Positions 48,799-58,326 of a DNA stretch of 64,000 bases are shown here, piece after piece. The translations under genes were made by a program, and so were the position numbers. Origin of the DNA: Ustilago trichophora (Eukaryota > Basidiomycota > Ustilaginomycetes > Ustilaginales > Ustilaginaceae); NCBI GenBank assembly GCA_900323505.1, contig OOIN01000015.1, positions 620,001 to 684,000 on the forward strand, read 5' to 3'. Every line of letters starts with the position of its first letter. Position 1 is the first letter of the stretch. The notes below the pieces were generated by a model. That model searched no databases. It had not been told where the DNA came from and saw only the letters and a list, made by a program, of their open reading frames with translations.

Positions 48799-50877
48799 GA
48801 GGTGACGGGGGAATGGTTTTAGGATCAAGCTGAAATCCGCGCAATGATGCGACGGATTGTTCTTGCTAGGGGCAAAGAAGCCTCCTGCGAACTTGTCCAG
48901 ACTTGCATGGGGCAGAGGCTTGACCTTTTAAACATGACATCAACGCAAACAGAGAATGGATGCGTGTTAGTCTCCAACGATCCTCTTCCTGAAGGGGGTG
49001 AACCGAAGAACAGGAGGAAGTTGAAAGTGCGAAAGAGAAAAGAAAAAGTGTGACGACCCTAGGTTGTAGCCTCAAACAAGCATTGGTACATAGTACCTCA
49101 CTCCAAGTGCTATGAAATTAGGGTGCCAGCCACAAGTACATTCATCCCGGCGCACAAACCTCCGACCATTTCCTCCCTCCCCTAAAAAGAAGGGAAAGAA
49201 GGCGGGAAAGGTAAGGCGCAACACAGGCGAAGAGGTGACGAGGGCACATTGATCTAGGCAAGCCGCCGCCAGGGTTGTCGCGTTTTTTACACGTCCACTC
49301 GCCCGCCCGTTAGAGCAGGCTCATGGCCTCCTCATATGTCGAGGATGTCGCTCCCAATCAGACGATACTGTGCTAGGGACGCGGTATGGGAAGCGCGAGC
49401 TTCCTAACCGCGCCACGTGCACCGGCGCCAGCGCAATCGACGGAGAAAAATCTTCTTGATGCGCAACGGTGTGGAAAAGAGAAGGGGAAAAGGGAGCAGG
49501 GATAGAGTCGATGAGAAAGGGGTGAAAGTGAAGCTTACCAATATCCTTTTGTCTTGAGACGGAGACGTCGACTGCGAAGAAAGGGGTCGCACCCCAGTAA
49601 GCGCAAGCCGCAGAGTCAAAGTCGACGCTTGCACAGCGTGAACCGCAGAACGAACGCATTGCATCGTGCGCTAAACAAGGCGTATCCAAAGTAGTAAAGA
49701 CCCCAAGATTCTCGGCTGTCAGCAACTACCTTTTAACCAGCATAGCAATAGCACGGGTAATCGCACCCCATCGCAGCAGCAGTGGTAGAGTTACAGCACG
49801 GCGACGTAGAATCAGAAAGCTTTGCGAAGTTAACGCGAACCAAGACCGCGAGACTCTAGTTTGTAAAATGCTATAGCATCCTTTTGTCCGTCGAAATGTT
49901 TTGTGCTTGTAATGTATCTTGCACTTGCTTTTGCGATGCGATGCTATGCTCCCCTGTCGAAGCGGTAAGTACACACCTTCATCAATCAGAGCACAATGAT
50001 GCAATGACCGCTTCAAGCCATGGAGAGGCGCTAGGAAGCAAGCACGTTCTATTCAAGCCAAAGACAACAGGACGTCAGTACATCTTTTCCCTTTGGTGAA
50101 AAAGGAAAACAGGCGACGGGTGGATGTCTGATCATCTGATTCGTGTATAAAATTTCTGATTGGTTGCGCAATCAGGAAACATCATGCGCGGATATGTTGT
50201 AATCCTTCAGAGACCCAAGGCCTGTCTTTGACAATGCAAGACACTTACGAAGTTTTCAAAGGAAAAAGTTGAAAGAGAGCAGGCGGAATGCGAGACTAGG
50301 CTAATGTTGATAGTAGCAATGTGTCAAGTGGCGGTGTGATGAGAATGCACCGACCGGCGGGCATACTCGCGACCATGGCTGATGGAAGTGAAGATGGTGT
50401 CTAGATGAAAGAGGAGAGAGAAGAAGTTGTCTTGACAAGAGGCTACTCTGTGTATCTTGTGTGTGTGCTGTGCTGCAATTTTCTCTGCTTGTTTTGCGTG
50501 GAAAGGGTGGAAGAAAAATACTGCGGTTGCCCATCGCAGAAATAGATTTTTCTCGCAAAAAAAAAAGTTCGCACGAGAAAGCGTGCTTCATGGTCTCGTG
50601 ATCGACAAACCATCATTTTCTTCCAACGTGTTAGACCTCTTCTGTCTTCGATTCTTAGGTCGAGCAGGAAAAGAAATTTCCACTTTTTGCCAAAAAAAAA
50701 GACAAAATTTGAAGGTGCAGAAGAGAGAGAGGCAAAAAAGTCCCGGGCGGCGGGGCGAGGCGAGCGAGAGCGGATCTTCTTGCAGTTTCCTCTCTCTCAC
50801 CTTCAACCCTGATCTCCACACCTTCACCCTCACCCTCATCCACACCAACCTTCACCCATCTCGCGCACACTTTCACG
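48799..50877. other. 2-kb gene-poor interval
   Basis: No open frame here has a family signature. On the minus strand, two consecutive open frames (50016 to 49726 and 49725 to 49321) and a good donor (GTAAGC after GGATATTG, about 49537) hint at an unrecognised spliced transcript. A strong hairpin lies at 49380-49412. The last 150 bp are the C/T-rich leader of NHP2. Confidence 0.4.
49380..49412. repeat. 14-bp stem hairpin with GCGA loop
   Basis: On the plus strand CGCGGT pairs with ACCGCG and TGGGAAGC with GCTTCCTA, with one bulged A and a GCGA tetraloop (GNRA class). It lies inside a gene-poor interval and may be part of a structured RNA; alone it does not identify one. Confidence 0.5.
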
Positions 50878-51510
50878 ATGGCCAAAGACGAATCCAAGAA
50901 GGACAAAAAGTCCAAGCGCAAGTCCGAAGTCGCCGCTATGGACGTCGACGTCACCGATGTCGAAGCTACTCCCTCCAAGTCGTCCAAGAAGGACAAGAAG
51001 GAGAAAAAGATCAAGGTCGAAGTCACCGCCGACGATGCCGCATCCGACGATGAAGATGTTGAGACATCCGAAAACATCTCTGCCATCGCCCAACCCCTCG
51101 CTGCACCCAAAATGAGCAAGAAGCTCTTCAAGCTGACCAAAAAAGCCTCCAAGTCTCGCGGTCACGTCAAACGCGGAGTCAAAGAAGTCGTCAAAGCCTT
51201 GCGCAAGGGCGAAAAGGGCCTCGTTGTCCTCGCAGGAGACATTAGCCCAATCGACATCCTCTCTCACATCCCCGTCCTCTGCGAAGATACAAGCAACCCA
51301 TACATCTTTGTAAACAGCAAAGAAGCCCTCGGCGCAGCAAGCGCTACCAAGAGACCTACAAGCTGCGTCATGATCGTCCCCAACGGCGGCAAAAAAGCTG
51401 CCGCAAAGGGTAAAGATGCATCAAAGCCAAAGGAGGACTACACAGAAGATTACGCAGGTCTTCATAAACAGGTCCAGACACTCAGCGACCAGGTCGCCCT
51501 CGCTGTCTAA
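50878..51510 (+). CDS. NHP2: H/ACA snoRNP protein Nhp2 (L7Ae family)
   Basis: 210 residues. The first 75 are Lys/Asp/Glu-rich with alternating KKDKK and acidic runs, an extension beyond the 156-residue yeast protein. The L7Ae domain follows: LAAPKMSKKLFKLTKKASKS, RGHVKRGVKEVVKALRKGEK (the RNA-contacting R-G-x-x-x-x-x-K-x-x-x-K block), GLVVLAGDISPIDILSHIPV and ATKRPTSCVMI. Nhp2 is a core protein of H/ACA particles for rRNA pseudouridylation and telomerase. Start at the first ATG (TTCACGATGGCC). No intron. Confidence 0.93.
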   Translation: MAKDESKKDKKSKRKSEVAAMDVDVTDVEATPSKSSKKDKKEKKIKVEVTADDAASDDEDVETSENISAIAQPLAAPKMSKKLFKLTKKASKSRGHVKRGVKEVVKALRKGEKGLVVLAGDISPIDILSHIPVLCEDTSNPYIFVNSKEALGAASATKRPTSCVMIVPNGGKKAAAKGKDASKPKEDYTEDYAGLHKQVQTLSDQVALAV

Positions 51511-51557
51511 ATTTCGCAGTTGCTCCAAGATCCAACAGCGCATCGCGCCCTCGCATT

Positions 51558-51595
<38 letters not shown>

Positions 51596-51865
51596 CCCCC
51601 TTTCCAGCCCTCGACCTTTCAAGCTTTTCCCGGTTATTGTACATTAGATTCCCTCTTGACTCGCCATCAATCCACATAACGCGACCACCGCCAGCAGCAT
51701 AGCTTTCTCAAGGCTGCACAAGCTAGACTGTGCTGACAGCTTCGCTTTTACACAACAAAGTCCACATTTCGAGCTGATCAAGATTTGAATTCCTCGGATC
51801 GAAAGTGCATAGCTCACATGAATAGCGTTGACTTTCTCTCTGGCGTTCAGGCAGACAGGAAGCAC
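51511..51865. other. Convergent 3' region with CT microsatellite
   Basis: 355 bp between NHP2 and ATG11; (CT)n at 51558-51591. Nothing else recognised. Confidence 0.5.
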
Positions 51866-54800
51866 TCATTGCCGCTGCGATCCCTGTCCATGCAACCGTT
51901 TCAACATCCCCTCTGCGCTCGCACCCGACACGTTCGAGAAGCCCGAGACTCCCGATACCGTCGACTCGGGTGTACCCTTGTGCGTCTGTGTCTGTGTCTG
52001 CGTTGCCGATGTGCCATCTCTTTCCGTGCTGCCGTCATGCATAGGCGCAATCGCCTGGAACAGCGATGGCCGCGACTGCGAGTTGCGGCCATAGCTTTGC
52101 TTGCCGGCCGTTTCGCTCTCGCTGGCAATTGGCGCGAAGGGAGGTGCTTGCACAGCCTGAGCAGCCGCTCCGGTGAAGCGTCCCAGTGTCTGGCTGAGGA
52201 AAGAGGGCTTCTGTGTCGATGCGAGCGCGGGACGCGTGGATGAGATCGTGCCGGTACCGCTGAAGCTGGGGGAACGCCACGGTTGACGAGACGCCGAAGA
52301 TGAACCCGCCTCATCGGTTCCCGCTGCACCGACCTGGGGTGATGAAGGGCCGGCGAGTGACCCCGAGGAAGAGAAAGAAGACGGGAAGGCCCCCGGAATC
52401 GCATGCGCCGTGGTCACTGCAGTGGTCGCCACAGAAGACGATGATGAAGCCTGTCGACGGTGAGCACCCGATGGTCCGACCGTGTCAAAGACGATGCTCC
52501 GCCCATTGATGCGGATGCCACCGGCCGGATTCGTAGCAGACGCAGTCGACGTCGAGGAAGGCGTCCGCTGCGAGGTCTTGGACGCTGCATCGCTCGGCCA
52601 TCGCTGGATCCTGGGTGTATCACTCTTCGCCGTCGAACTGTCAAGTCGCTGACTCCCTCCACTGGCTCCAGATGCAGAAGTGCTAATGTGCAGACTCGAC
52701 TTGCGTCGTGCCTGCGCACGGCCAAGCGTACCCATCCCATCTCGGTCAGCCGGCAACGATGCTGGGCCCGGCGACTGCGAAAAAGGATTCGATACAGCTG
52801 TTTCCGCCAGATCCGACTGCATCGGCCGTGCCATTCGGATCGCAATGCCCTCTGATCGGCTTTGCGATGCAGGCGCAGATGTGACTCCACGGCTGTCCAC
52901 CGACCCGCCATCGGGACTCTCATTGCCGCCCTGGCGACGCGCAGTACGACGCTTGGCGGGTTTGCGACCAAATGCAGGTGCCATCGTGGCATGCTCGATC
53001 AAGGTAGATCGATGACTTGTGGAGCCTGTGGTGCTCGAAGCGTCTCCATCGTTGCCATCACGTCGGCGTCCATCTGCCTCTTCTGCAATGCCCGTGATGC
53101 TGCGCGAGGGCCACTGGGCAGCGTTGGCAGAAGCCGAAGAGCTGGCTCTCCATCGTCCGATCCCGCCACCGCTGCTGAGAGCGCTCTCTGCTCGCAAGGA
53201 CGAAGCTGGCGAAACACTCCTCATTGCACGTGTCAAGCCCGAGGCGGAGCTGGCGGAACGGGGCTCTACACTGATGCTGGGTTGCGTGGCCTTGTCGCCG
53301 TGACTGCCTGAGACTCTGCTCTTTTCAGCAGAGGCGGGCGCTGAGAGTACAGCACCAGAGCCAATTCGAGGCGAAGTGTCGGGCGTCTGCATTGGCGGAG
53401 TCGATTGCTCAGGTACGTCGAGCTTGTCGGACTGCAAGGAAAAGCCGCTTGTCTGGCCGGTGGGATCGTCATCCGGACCAACTTGGTGGTCTTCCATCGC
53501 CTTGAAGGATGAGGCATCTCCGGCTTCCTCTGCGGCATCCTTCAACTGAGCGGGCTCAGCGGTGAGGCGTGCAGCAGAGGACTGTTTGTTAGCTCCTGGC
53601 TGGTCTTCTTTGGCAAGGTCCTTGAGCACAGTCGGAGTACCCTCACTTCGACTCCTAGGGTGGCTTGGAGCAGCCTTCTTGTCCGAAGATCGACCATTTA
53701 CATGGCCAGCATCGGCAGCGGTGTTGCTGTTTCCCGCAATGACAGCCGAAGAGCTTCTTCTGCTCCTCAAAGAAGGCGCTGCTGAGCTGTGGCCACTGTA
53801 GGTCTCGGCATCGAGCATAAAGAATCGGACACCGTCAGGTAGGCGGAAGGGGTTGCGGTCCTCGCCCGACTCGCCCTTCTCTTCTGTCTTGTCGTCGTTG
53901 GGGCCGGGGACAACGCGAGCATCGATGGTGGTGATACGAGCGACGATCCACTCCTTGACACTCAACTGCTCTGCAAGAGGTCCTTTGGCGTTGAGGAAGA
54001 AGTGAGGAGCGCTGATGTTGAACGCCGCCCATGGCTTCGGTGCAAGGTTGGAGCTGCGTGTCGGCAAGAAGAGCGCAAGATCGCCCACTTGGAAATTCTT
54101 GAAAGCGATCTTGTCCTTGGATGCGGCATTGGCTTTGTTCGCCTTCTCGTTGGCCGATTTCCAGGCCTTTTGCCATTTGCGCACCACCACATTCAGCGTG
54201 TCCAGCTTGCCCTTGACCTCGTCGTACATCTCGGACACGTCAAAGGCACGCAACGCTTCCAGTGTCGTCTCAACGGTGGCGCCCTCGGCTTCGGCATCGA
54301 ATGCGTCCAAAGCCGCTTGTCGTTGCGACTCGGACAGCTCGGACACCGAGAGACTGCCCGTGGAAGCAGCAATCGCACGCTGTGCAGCCATGGCTGCGCC
54401 GGACGACATTGCCAGTGCAGAGGCTGACGCGGCGTTGTTGCTGTTGTTATTAGCAGCGGATGCTGTATGGGAGGACGATGCCTGACGCGATGACGTGTGG
54501 GTAGGCATGGCTCGAACCGTCTTGCGTAGCAAGCTCGTCTTGGCGAGCAGTCCGCGCGTACGCTCGAGCAACTGCTGCCGACTAGCTTCCACTTCCCTGC
54601 GTGCCGCCTCTGCTTCGTCAGCAAGCTCCTTGGCACGATCCATCTCTCGAACGATCTCCTCGTGGGCAACATCGGCGGCGCGCAGCTGTCCACGGAGAAG
54701 CTCGATAGCTTCACGGTCAGGAATGCGACTTTGCTCGGCACGAGTAGCGATGGTGGCTTGCTTTTCGAGAAGCTTCTCCTTGGCGTCCAAGTCGGCCTTG

Positions 54801-57388
54801 AGCGCTCGCACTTTCTCTTCCAGAATGGCACGGTCGCCATCTGCCTCGGCACGGTAGGATCGGATCTGGCGCTCCTTGGCAGCCTCGACTTCGGCGGCAG
54901 CCTCGCGTGCTTTTGCCGCTTCAGCATGTGCATTCGAGAGTTGCACGGTCAATTCATCGATGCGAGCCTGAGCAGTGCGCAGTTCGCCTTCGGCGCTGGA
55001 TCCCTCGCTCAGCAATGCCTCGATGCGGTTGCTTGCATCGATTCGTGCACTCTTTGCCTCTTCAAGCTCGACGTGCAGCTCATGGGCCTGTGCTTCGAGC
55101 TCGGCAACGCGATCGGCTTCTTCCATGGCTTCCTGCCTGGCTTCGGCCTCAGTGCGATGGCTCTGCTCCAGGTCTCGACGGAGCTGGTTGACCTCATCGA
55201 CCATGTTGAGCCTACGCTCGCGTTCGAGCTCAAGATCAGCACCTAACGTATTGATCTTGCCGTAAGCTTCGCGTTTCTCCGCCTCGAGTTTGTAGACGTC
55301 CGACTTGCCGGTCTCGACCTGACGCTTGAGCGTCTCGATTTCCGTCTTGAGGCCCAGAATGCGAGTCTCGTTGTCAGCTTTGGATGTCCTTTCGGCTTCC
55401 TCCTTGGCTGTCTTGATTGCAGCGAGCTCGCTTCGAAGCTGTGCCACCTCTTCGTCGTTGGCCGCCGCCAATGATGCAGTAAGGCGCTGACGACGTCGCA
55501 GCCGCTTCCGTGCTCGGATCGAAGTGTCAGACCCACTGCCATCGCCTTCCTCGTCCGATCCCTCCTCTTCGTCTTCTTGATTGAGGAGCTGGTGATTGAC
55601 GAGGTGGACGAACTCGTCGTCTAGATCCTGCAAGGCTGCGGCGAGGGATTGCAGCGCAGCTTTCACTTCAGGGATGGGGCTGGCTCCCCCTTCGATCCCT
55701 TCAGCATCTTCGCGCAGCCGGAGGTCGACTTGATCCAGCAATTCATAGAGCGCCTTCAGGTCCTCAAGTCCCAGATCGGCCATACCTTCGCTACTGACAC
55801 GCGGTGTGGTGATTTCGAGACTTGGAGGCTTGTCATCCATGCCTTTGACCTCCCACGGCAAGAGCGACGACACGTCGCTGCGGTAGAACTGTCTGCGCTT
55901 CCATTCTGAAGCTGATAGCTTGGCCATGAGCTCAGCGAGCGACTGCGATTTGCCCAGAAAGTGTTTGGCGAATTCGCGGCGCCTGACAACCTCGACGACG
56001 GTGGCACCATAAGCCCAGAGCATGTTCTTGAGACGATGGAGGTGCTTGAAGCCATCGAGCTTGTTAGAGTGAAGATCGGCGTCGACGGCAGCCAGCAGAG
56101 AACCAGTCTCGGTGAACTCGGACTGGATTCCCGAGATGTCGATGAGCAGATGAAGGCTGCGTTCGAGGATATCGTTGCGATCTTGCGTCAAGCGCTGCAC
56201 ACCCTCGCGTACCACCTCGTCCAGCAGCAGCAATTCATTCGAGCTATTGACGATCTCGTCGAAGGTCTCTTGATCGATCTTGTCAGCCACGGGCCAGCCT
56301 TGTGCATCGGGTGAGCAGGTAGAGTGGATGAATGCCTGGAGATGGCGCGCACGTGTCTCAGCTTCCGCCACTCGTTGATAGGTCTCGTCGGCTACTTCTG
56401 GCGTAGTCGACTCTACCTCTTCGGACAACCCCTGTGTATCGTTGCGAACGAGTGAGAGGTCGGTCTCGATGCGCTCGATACGTTCACGGAGCTCAGAGTA
56501 GACGCGATTGCAAGCGTCTGCCACAGCACTCATTTTGGACTTGCTAATGTAGTCACCGAGAGTACGATGCTTTGGCTTTGTCACCATCGGCTGACCGTTG
56601 CTGTTGCTGGTCTGTGCAGAAGTGGACGACGAGGCAGCGGCAGCATTGGCCATCTGTGCGCTGGTCGACTGAAGACGAGGGTGGATGGAGACCATGCCGA
56701 GGATGCGAAGATCGCGCTCGTAGCCTTGAAGCAGGGTCTGCATTCTGGTCAGCTCCTTCTGTGCGACATCATCGATGAGCGCCTTGGCGCCTTTCTCGAT
56801 GTTGTCGGCATGGTCTCGGAGGTTGGCCAATGCAACTTGAAGACTGCGAGCGATGAGTGTGATTCGCTGGAGCAAGTCGCGGCAGGTATGTTGATGCGCT
56901 GTGACGAGGTCAGCAATCTCTGCTGACCAGCTGACTAGCGCTTCGAGCGATTTTGGTGTGGGAGGAAAGGAGAGCTCTGTATCTGGTATGGATGGGACCG
57001 GCTCGAGGACCGCATGCTCCGCCAACTCGGCGGCAAGCTCCGTTGGATCGGTGTAGAGGAATTCGCGATTGTAGACAAAGAACTCTTGAGTATTTGCCTC
57101 GCTTGGACTGCCATGTCGTTGTACCTGATGTGTTGAGGAGGAGGAAGGATGTGGTTTGGCAATAGCAGTCGAGGAAGATGCTGGCGGAGAGGTGGTAGTC
57201 TGCTGTATGATTTGATCGAGCAGCTCTTGTTTAAGTTGACTGCCATCCGAAGTCATGCAGATGATGGCATCGGACGGAATCTCGGTCGCGAGCGAAAGAG
57301 TGTCGAGGAGATCATCGAGAGAAGCAAATTGGGAAAGGGGCTGATTAACGACGATGGAGCGACCATCGTAGGTTCGAATGACCCTCAT
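51866..57388 (-). CDS. ATG11: Selective-autophagy scaffold Atg11 with a long C-terminal extension
   Basis: 1840 residues from ATG 57388, intronless. The N-terminus has the ubiquitin-like Atg11/FIP200 start (MRVIRTYDGRSIVVNQPLSQ) and FFVYNREFLYTDPTELAAEL. A helical region follows (LVSWSAEIADLVTAHQHTCR ... LLQGYERDLRILGMVSIHPR), then a long coiled coil (about 660-960). The claw-like terminal domain is at about 1088-1197 (KIAFKNFQVGDLALFLPTRS ... PWAAFNISAPHFFLNAKG ... LPDGVRFFMLDAETYSG). In most fungi the protein ends there; here about 640 further Ser/Ala-rich residues follow, apparently disordered. Atg11 links cargo receptors to Atg1 kinase and Atg9 at the phagophore. Confidence 0.92.
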   Translation of the reverse strand: MRVIRTYDGRSIVVNQPLSQFASLDDLLDTLSLATEIPSDAIICMTSDGSQLKQELLDQIIQQTTTSPPASSSTAIAKPHPSSSSTHQVQRHGSPSEANTQEFFVYNREFLYTDPTELAAELAEHAVLEPVPSIPDTELSFPPTPKSLEALVSWSAEIADLVTAHQHTCRDLLQRITLIARSLQVALANLRDHADNIEKGAKALIDDVAQKELTRMQTLLQGYERDLRILGMVSIHPRLQSTSAQMANAAAASSSTSAQTSNSNGQPMVTKPKHRTLGDYISKSKMSAVADACNRVYSELRERIERIETDLSLVRNDTQGLSEEVESTTPEVADETYQRVAEAETRARHLQAFIHSTCSPDAQGWPVADKIDQETFDEIVNSSNELLLLDEVVREGVQRLTQDRNDILERSLHLLIDISGIQSEFTETGSLLAAVDADLHSNKLDGFKHLHRLKNMLWAYGATVVEVVRRREFAKHFLGKSQSLAELMAKLSASEWKRRQFYRSDVSSLLPWEVKGMDDKPPSLEITTPRVSSEGMADLGLEDLKALYELLDQVDLRLREDAEGIEGGASPIPEVKAALQSLAAALQDLDDEFVHLVNHQLLNQEDEEEGSDEEGDGSGSDTSIRARKRLRRRQRLTASLAAANDEEVAQLRSELAAIKTAKEEAERTSKADNETRILGLKTEIETLKRQVETGKSDVYKLEAEKREAYGKINTLGADLELERERRLNMVDEVNQLRRDLEQSHRTEAEARQEAMEEADRVAELEAQAHELHVELEEAKSARIDASNRIEALLSEGSSAEGELRTAQARIDELTVQLSNAHAEAAKAREAAAEVEAAKERQIRSYRAEADGDRAILEEKVRALKADLDAKEKLLEKQATIATRAEQSRIPDREAIELLRGQLRAADVAHEEIVREMDRAKELADEAEAARREVEASRQQLLERTRGLLAKTSLLRKTVRAMPTHTSSRQASSSHTASAANNNSNNAASASALAMSSGAAMAAQRAIAASTGSLSVSELSESQRQAALDAFDAEAEGATVETTLEALRAFDVSEMYDEVKGKLDTLNVVVRKWQKAWKSANEKANKANAASKDKIAFKNFQVGDLALFLPTRSSNLAPKPWAAFNISAPHFFLNAKGPLAEQLSVKEWIVARITTIDARVVPGPNDDKTEEKGESGEDRNPFRLPDGVRFFMLDAETYSGHSSAAPSLRSRRSSSAVIAGNSNTAADAGHVNGRSSDKKAAPSHPRSRSEGTPTVLKDLAKEDQPGANKQSSAARLTAEPAQLKDAAEEAGDASSFKAMEDHQVGPDDDPTGQTSGFSLQSDKLDVPEQSTPPMQTPDTSPRIGSGAVLSAPASAEKSRVSGSHGDKATQPSISVEPRSASSASGLTRAMRSVSPASSLRAESALSSGGGIGRWRASSSASANAAQWPSRSITGIAEEADGRRRDGNDGDASSTTGSTSHRSTLIEHATMAPAFGRKPAKRRTARRQGGNESPDGGSVDSRGVTSAPASQSRSEGIAIRMARPMQSDLAETAVSNPFSQSPGPASLPADRDGMGTLGRAQARRKSSLHISTSASGASGGSQRLDSSTAKSDTPRIQRWPSDAASKTSQRTPSSTSTASATNPAGGIRINGRSIVFDTVGPSGAHRRQASSSSSVATTAVTTAHAIPGAFPSSFSSSGSLAGPSSPQVGAAGTDEAGSSSASRQPWRSPSFSGTGTISSTRPALASTQKPSFLSQTLGRFTGAAAQAVQAPPFAPIASESETAGKQSYGRNSQSRPSLFQAIAPMHDGSTERDGTSATQTQTQTHKGTPESTVSGVSGFSNVSGASAEGMLKRLHGQGSQRQ

Positions 57389-58007
57389 GGCTGGCACGGC
57401 CCGTCGCAGCCCCGCAGACGATCCGGTCCGACTACGAGTGAGATGCTACTTGACTTGAGTTTGGAGGATGTGAGCAAGCAATGGTCTCCGATCGTTAGTC
57501 TGTAGTCCGTAACGAGAGTGAGGTCTCCTGGTGCTGTCCTAATGCATCGCGATTAATGGATTGATTGATCCGATGGCCGACCTCACCGGGTAGAATTGTT
57601 GCTGGCTTGCGGTCGAGGAATGAATGCAAGCTGGTTTGATGGGTCTGAAGTCAGGATGGAAGCTGTGAAGTGCACCAGAACGATAGGAGATAAGAAATGT
57701 CGCAAAGAGACCGTGAGCGACCCGGCTTGTAGTCGTAGTGGGACGAAGAGAATAATCGCAGCCAGTTGCGATTGCGACTATGAAGACATCGATGCCGGAG
57801 AATGCTGAGTAGCAGCGCCTGTAAGAGGACCGAGTAGATAGAGAGAGGGAAAGAAGCTCAGTCGACGAATGTGACTCTTTGGCACAAAGTGGACCCTGAG
57901 TAGTAGTGTGTCTGGGCTGAGCAGCTTGTACCGTGCGCGCGTGTGACCGCCTCCTCCACACGGCATCTCTCTTGCCTCGCCTATGCAGACTCCAAGTAAG
58001 TCAATGC

Positions 58008-58056
<49 letters not shown>

Positions 58057-58326
58057 CTTTCTGGCTGAGCACACCGCATTCACGCAGAAAATCAACAACA
58101 GTCACCGCTTCGATTGCGTGCTGTGCTACGCTAAGCATAGCATCACCCTCTTCCTGACACAAGGAACCAAGTTCAACCTAGACATTGTTTCCTCCTCAAT
58201 CACACATCAGACAAGGAACGCAGCCATAACCACCTTCGTTGCAGAAAAAAGTTGAACAGTGAGTTGACGCTCAAGACATGATAAAGATGCATACAGTGTA
58301 AAACGCTGGCCCGTTTCGGTCAGCCC
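57389..58326. other. Upstream region of ATG11 and 3' region of the FHA-RING gene
   Basis: 940 bp with a 46-T homopolymer (58011-58056). No gene recognised. Confidence 0.5.
58011..58056. repeat. T46 homopolymer
   Basis: 46 consecutive T residues, far longer than any other run in the window; the exact length in an assembly is uncertain. Confidence 0.9.

Noticed and set aside
49330..49430. Possible tRNA on the minus strand (GTGGCGCGGTTAGG resembles an A box)
   Set aside because: No acceptor stem pairs, no GTTCGANTC B box follows, and the candidate anticodon arm does not form; the sequence is better explained by the hairpin at 49380-49412.
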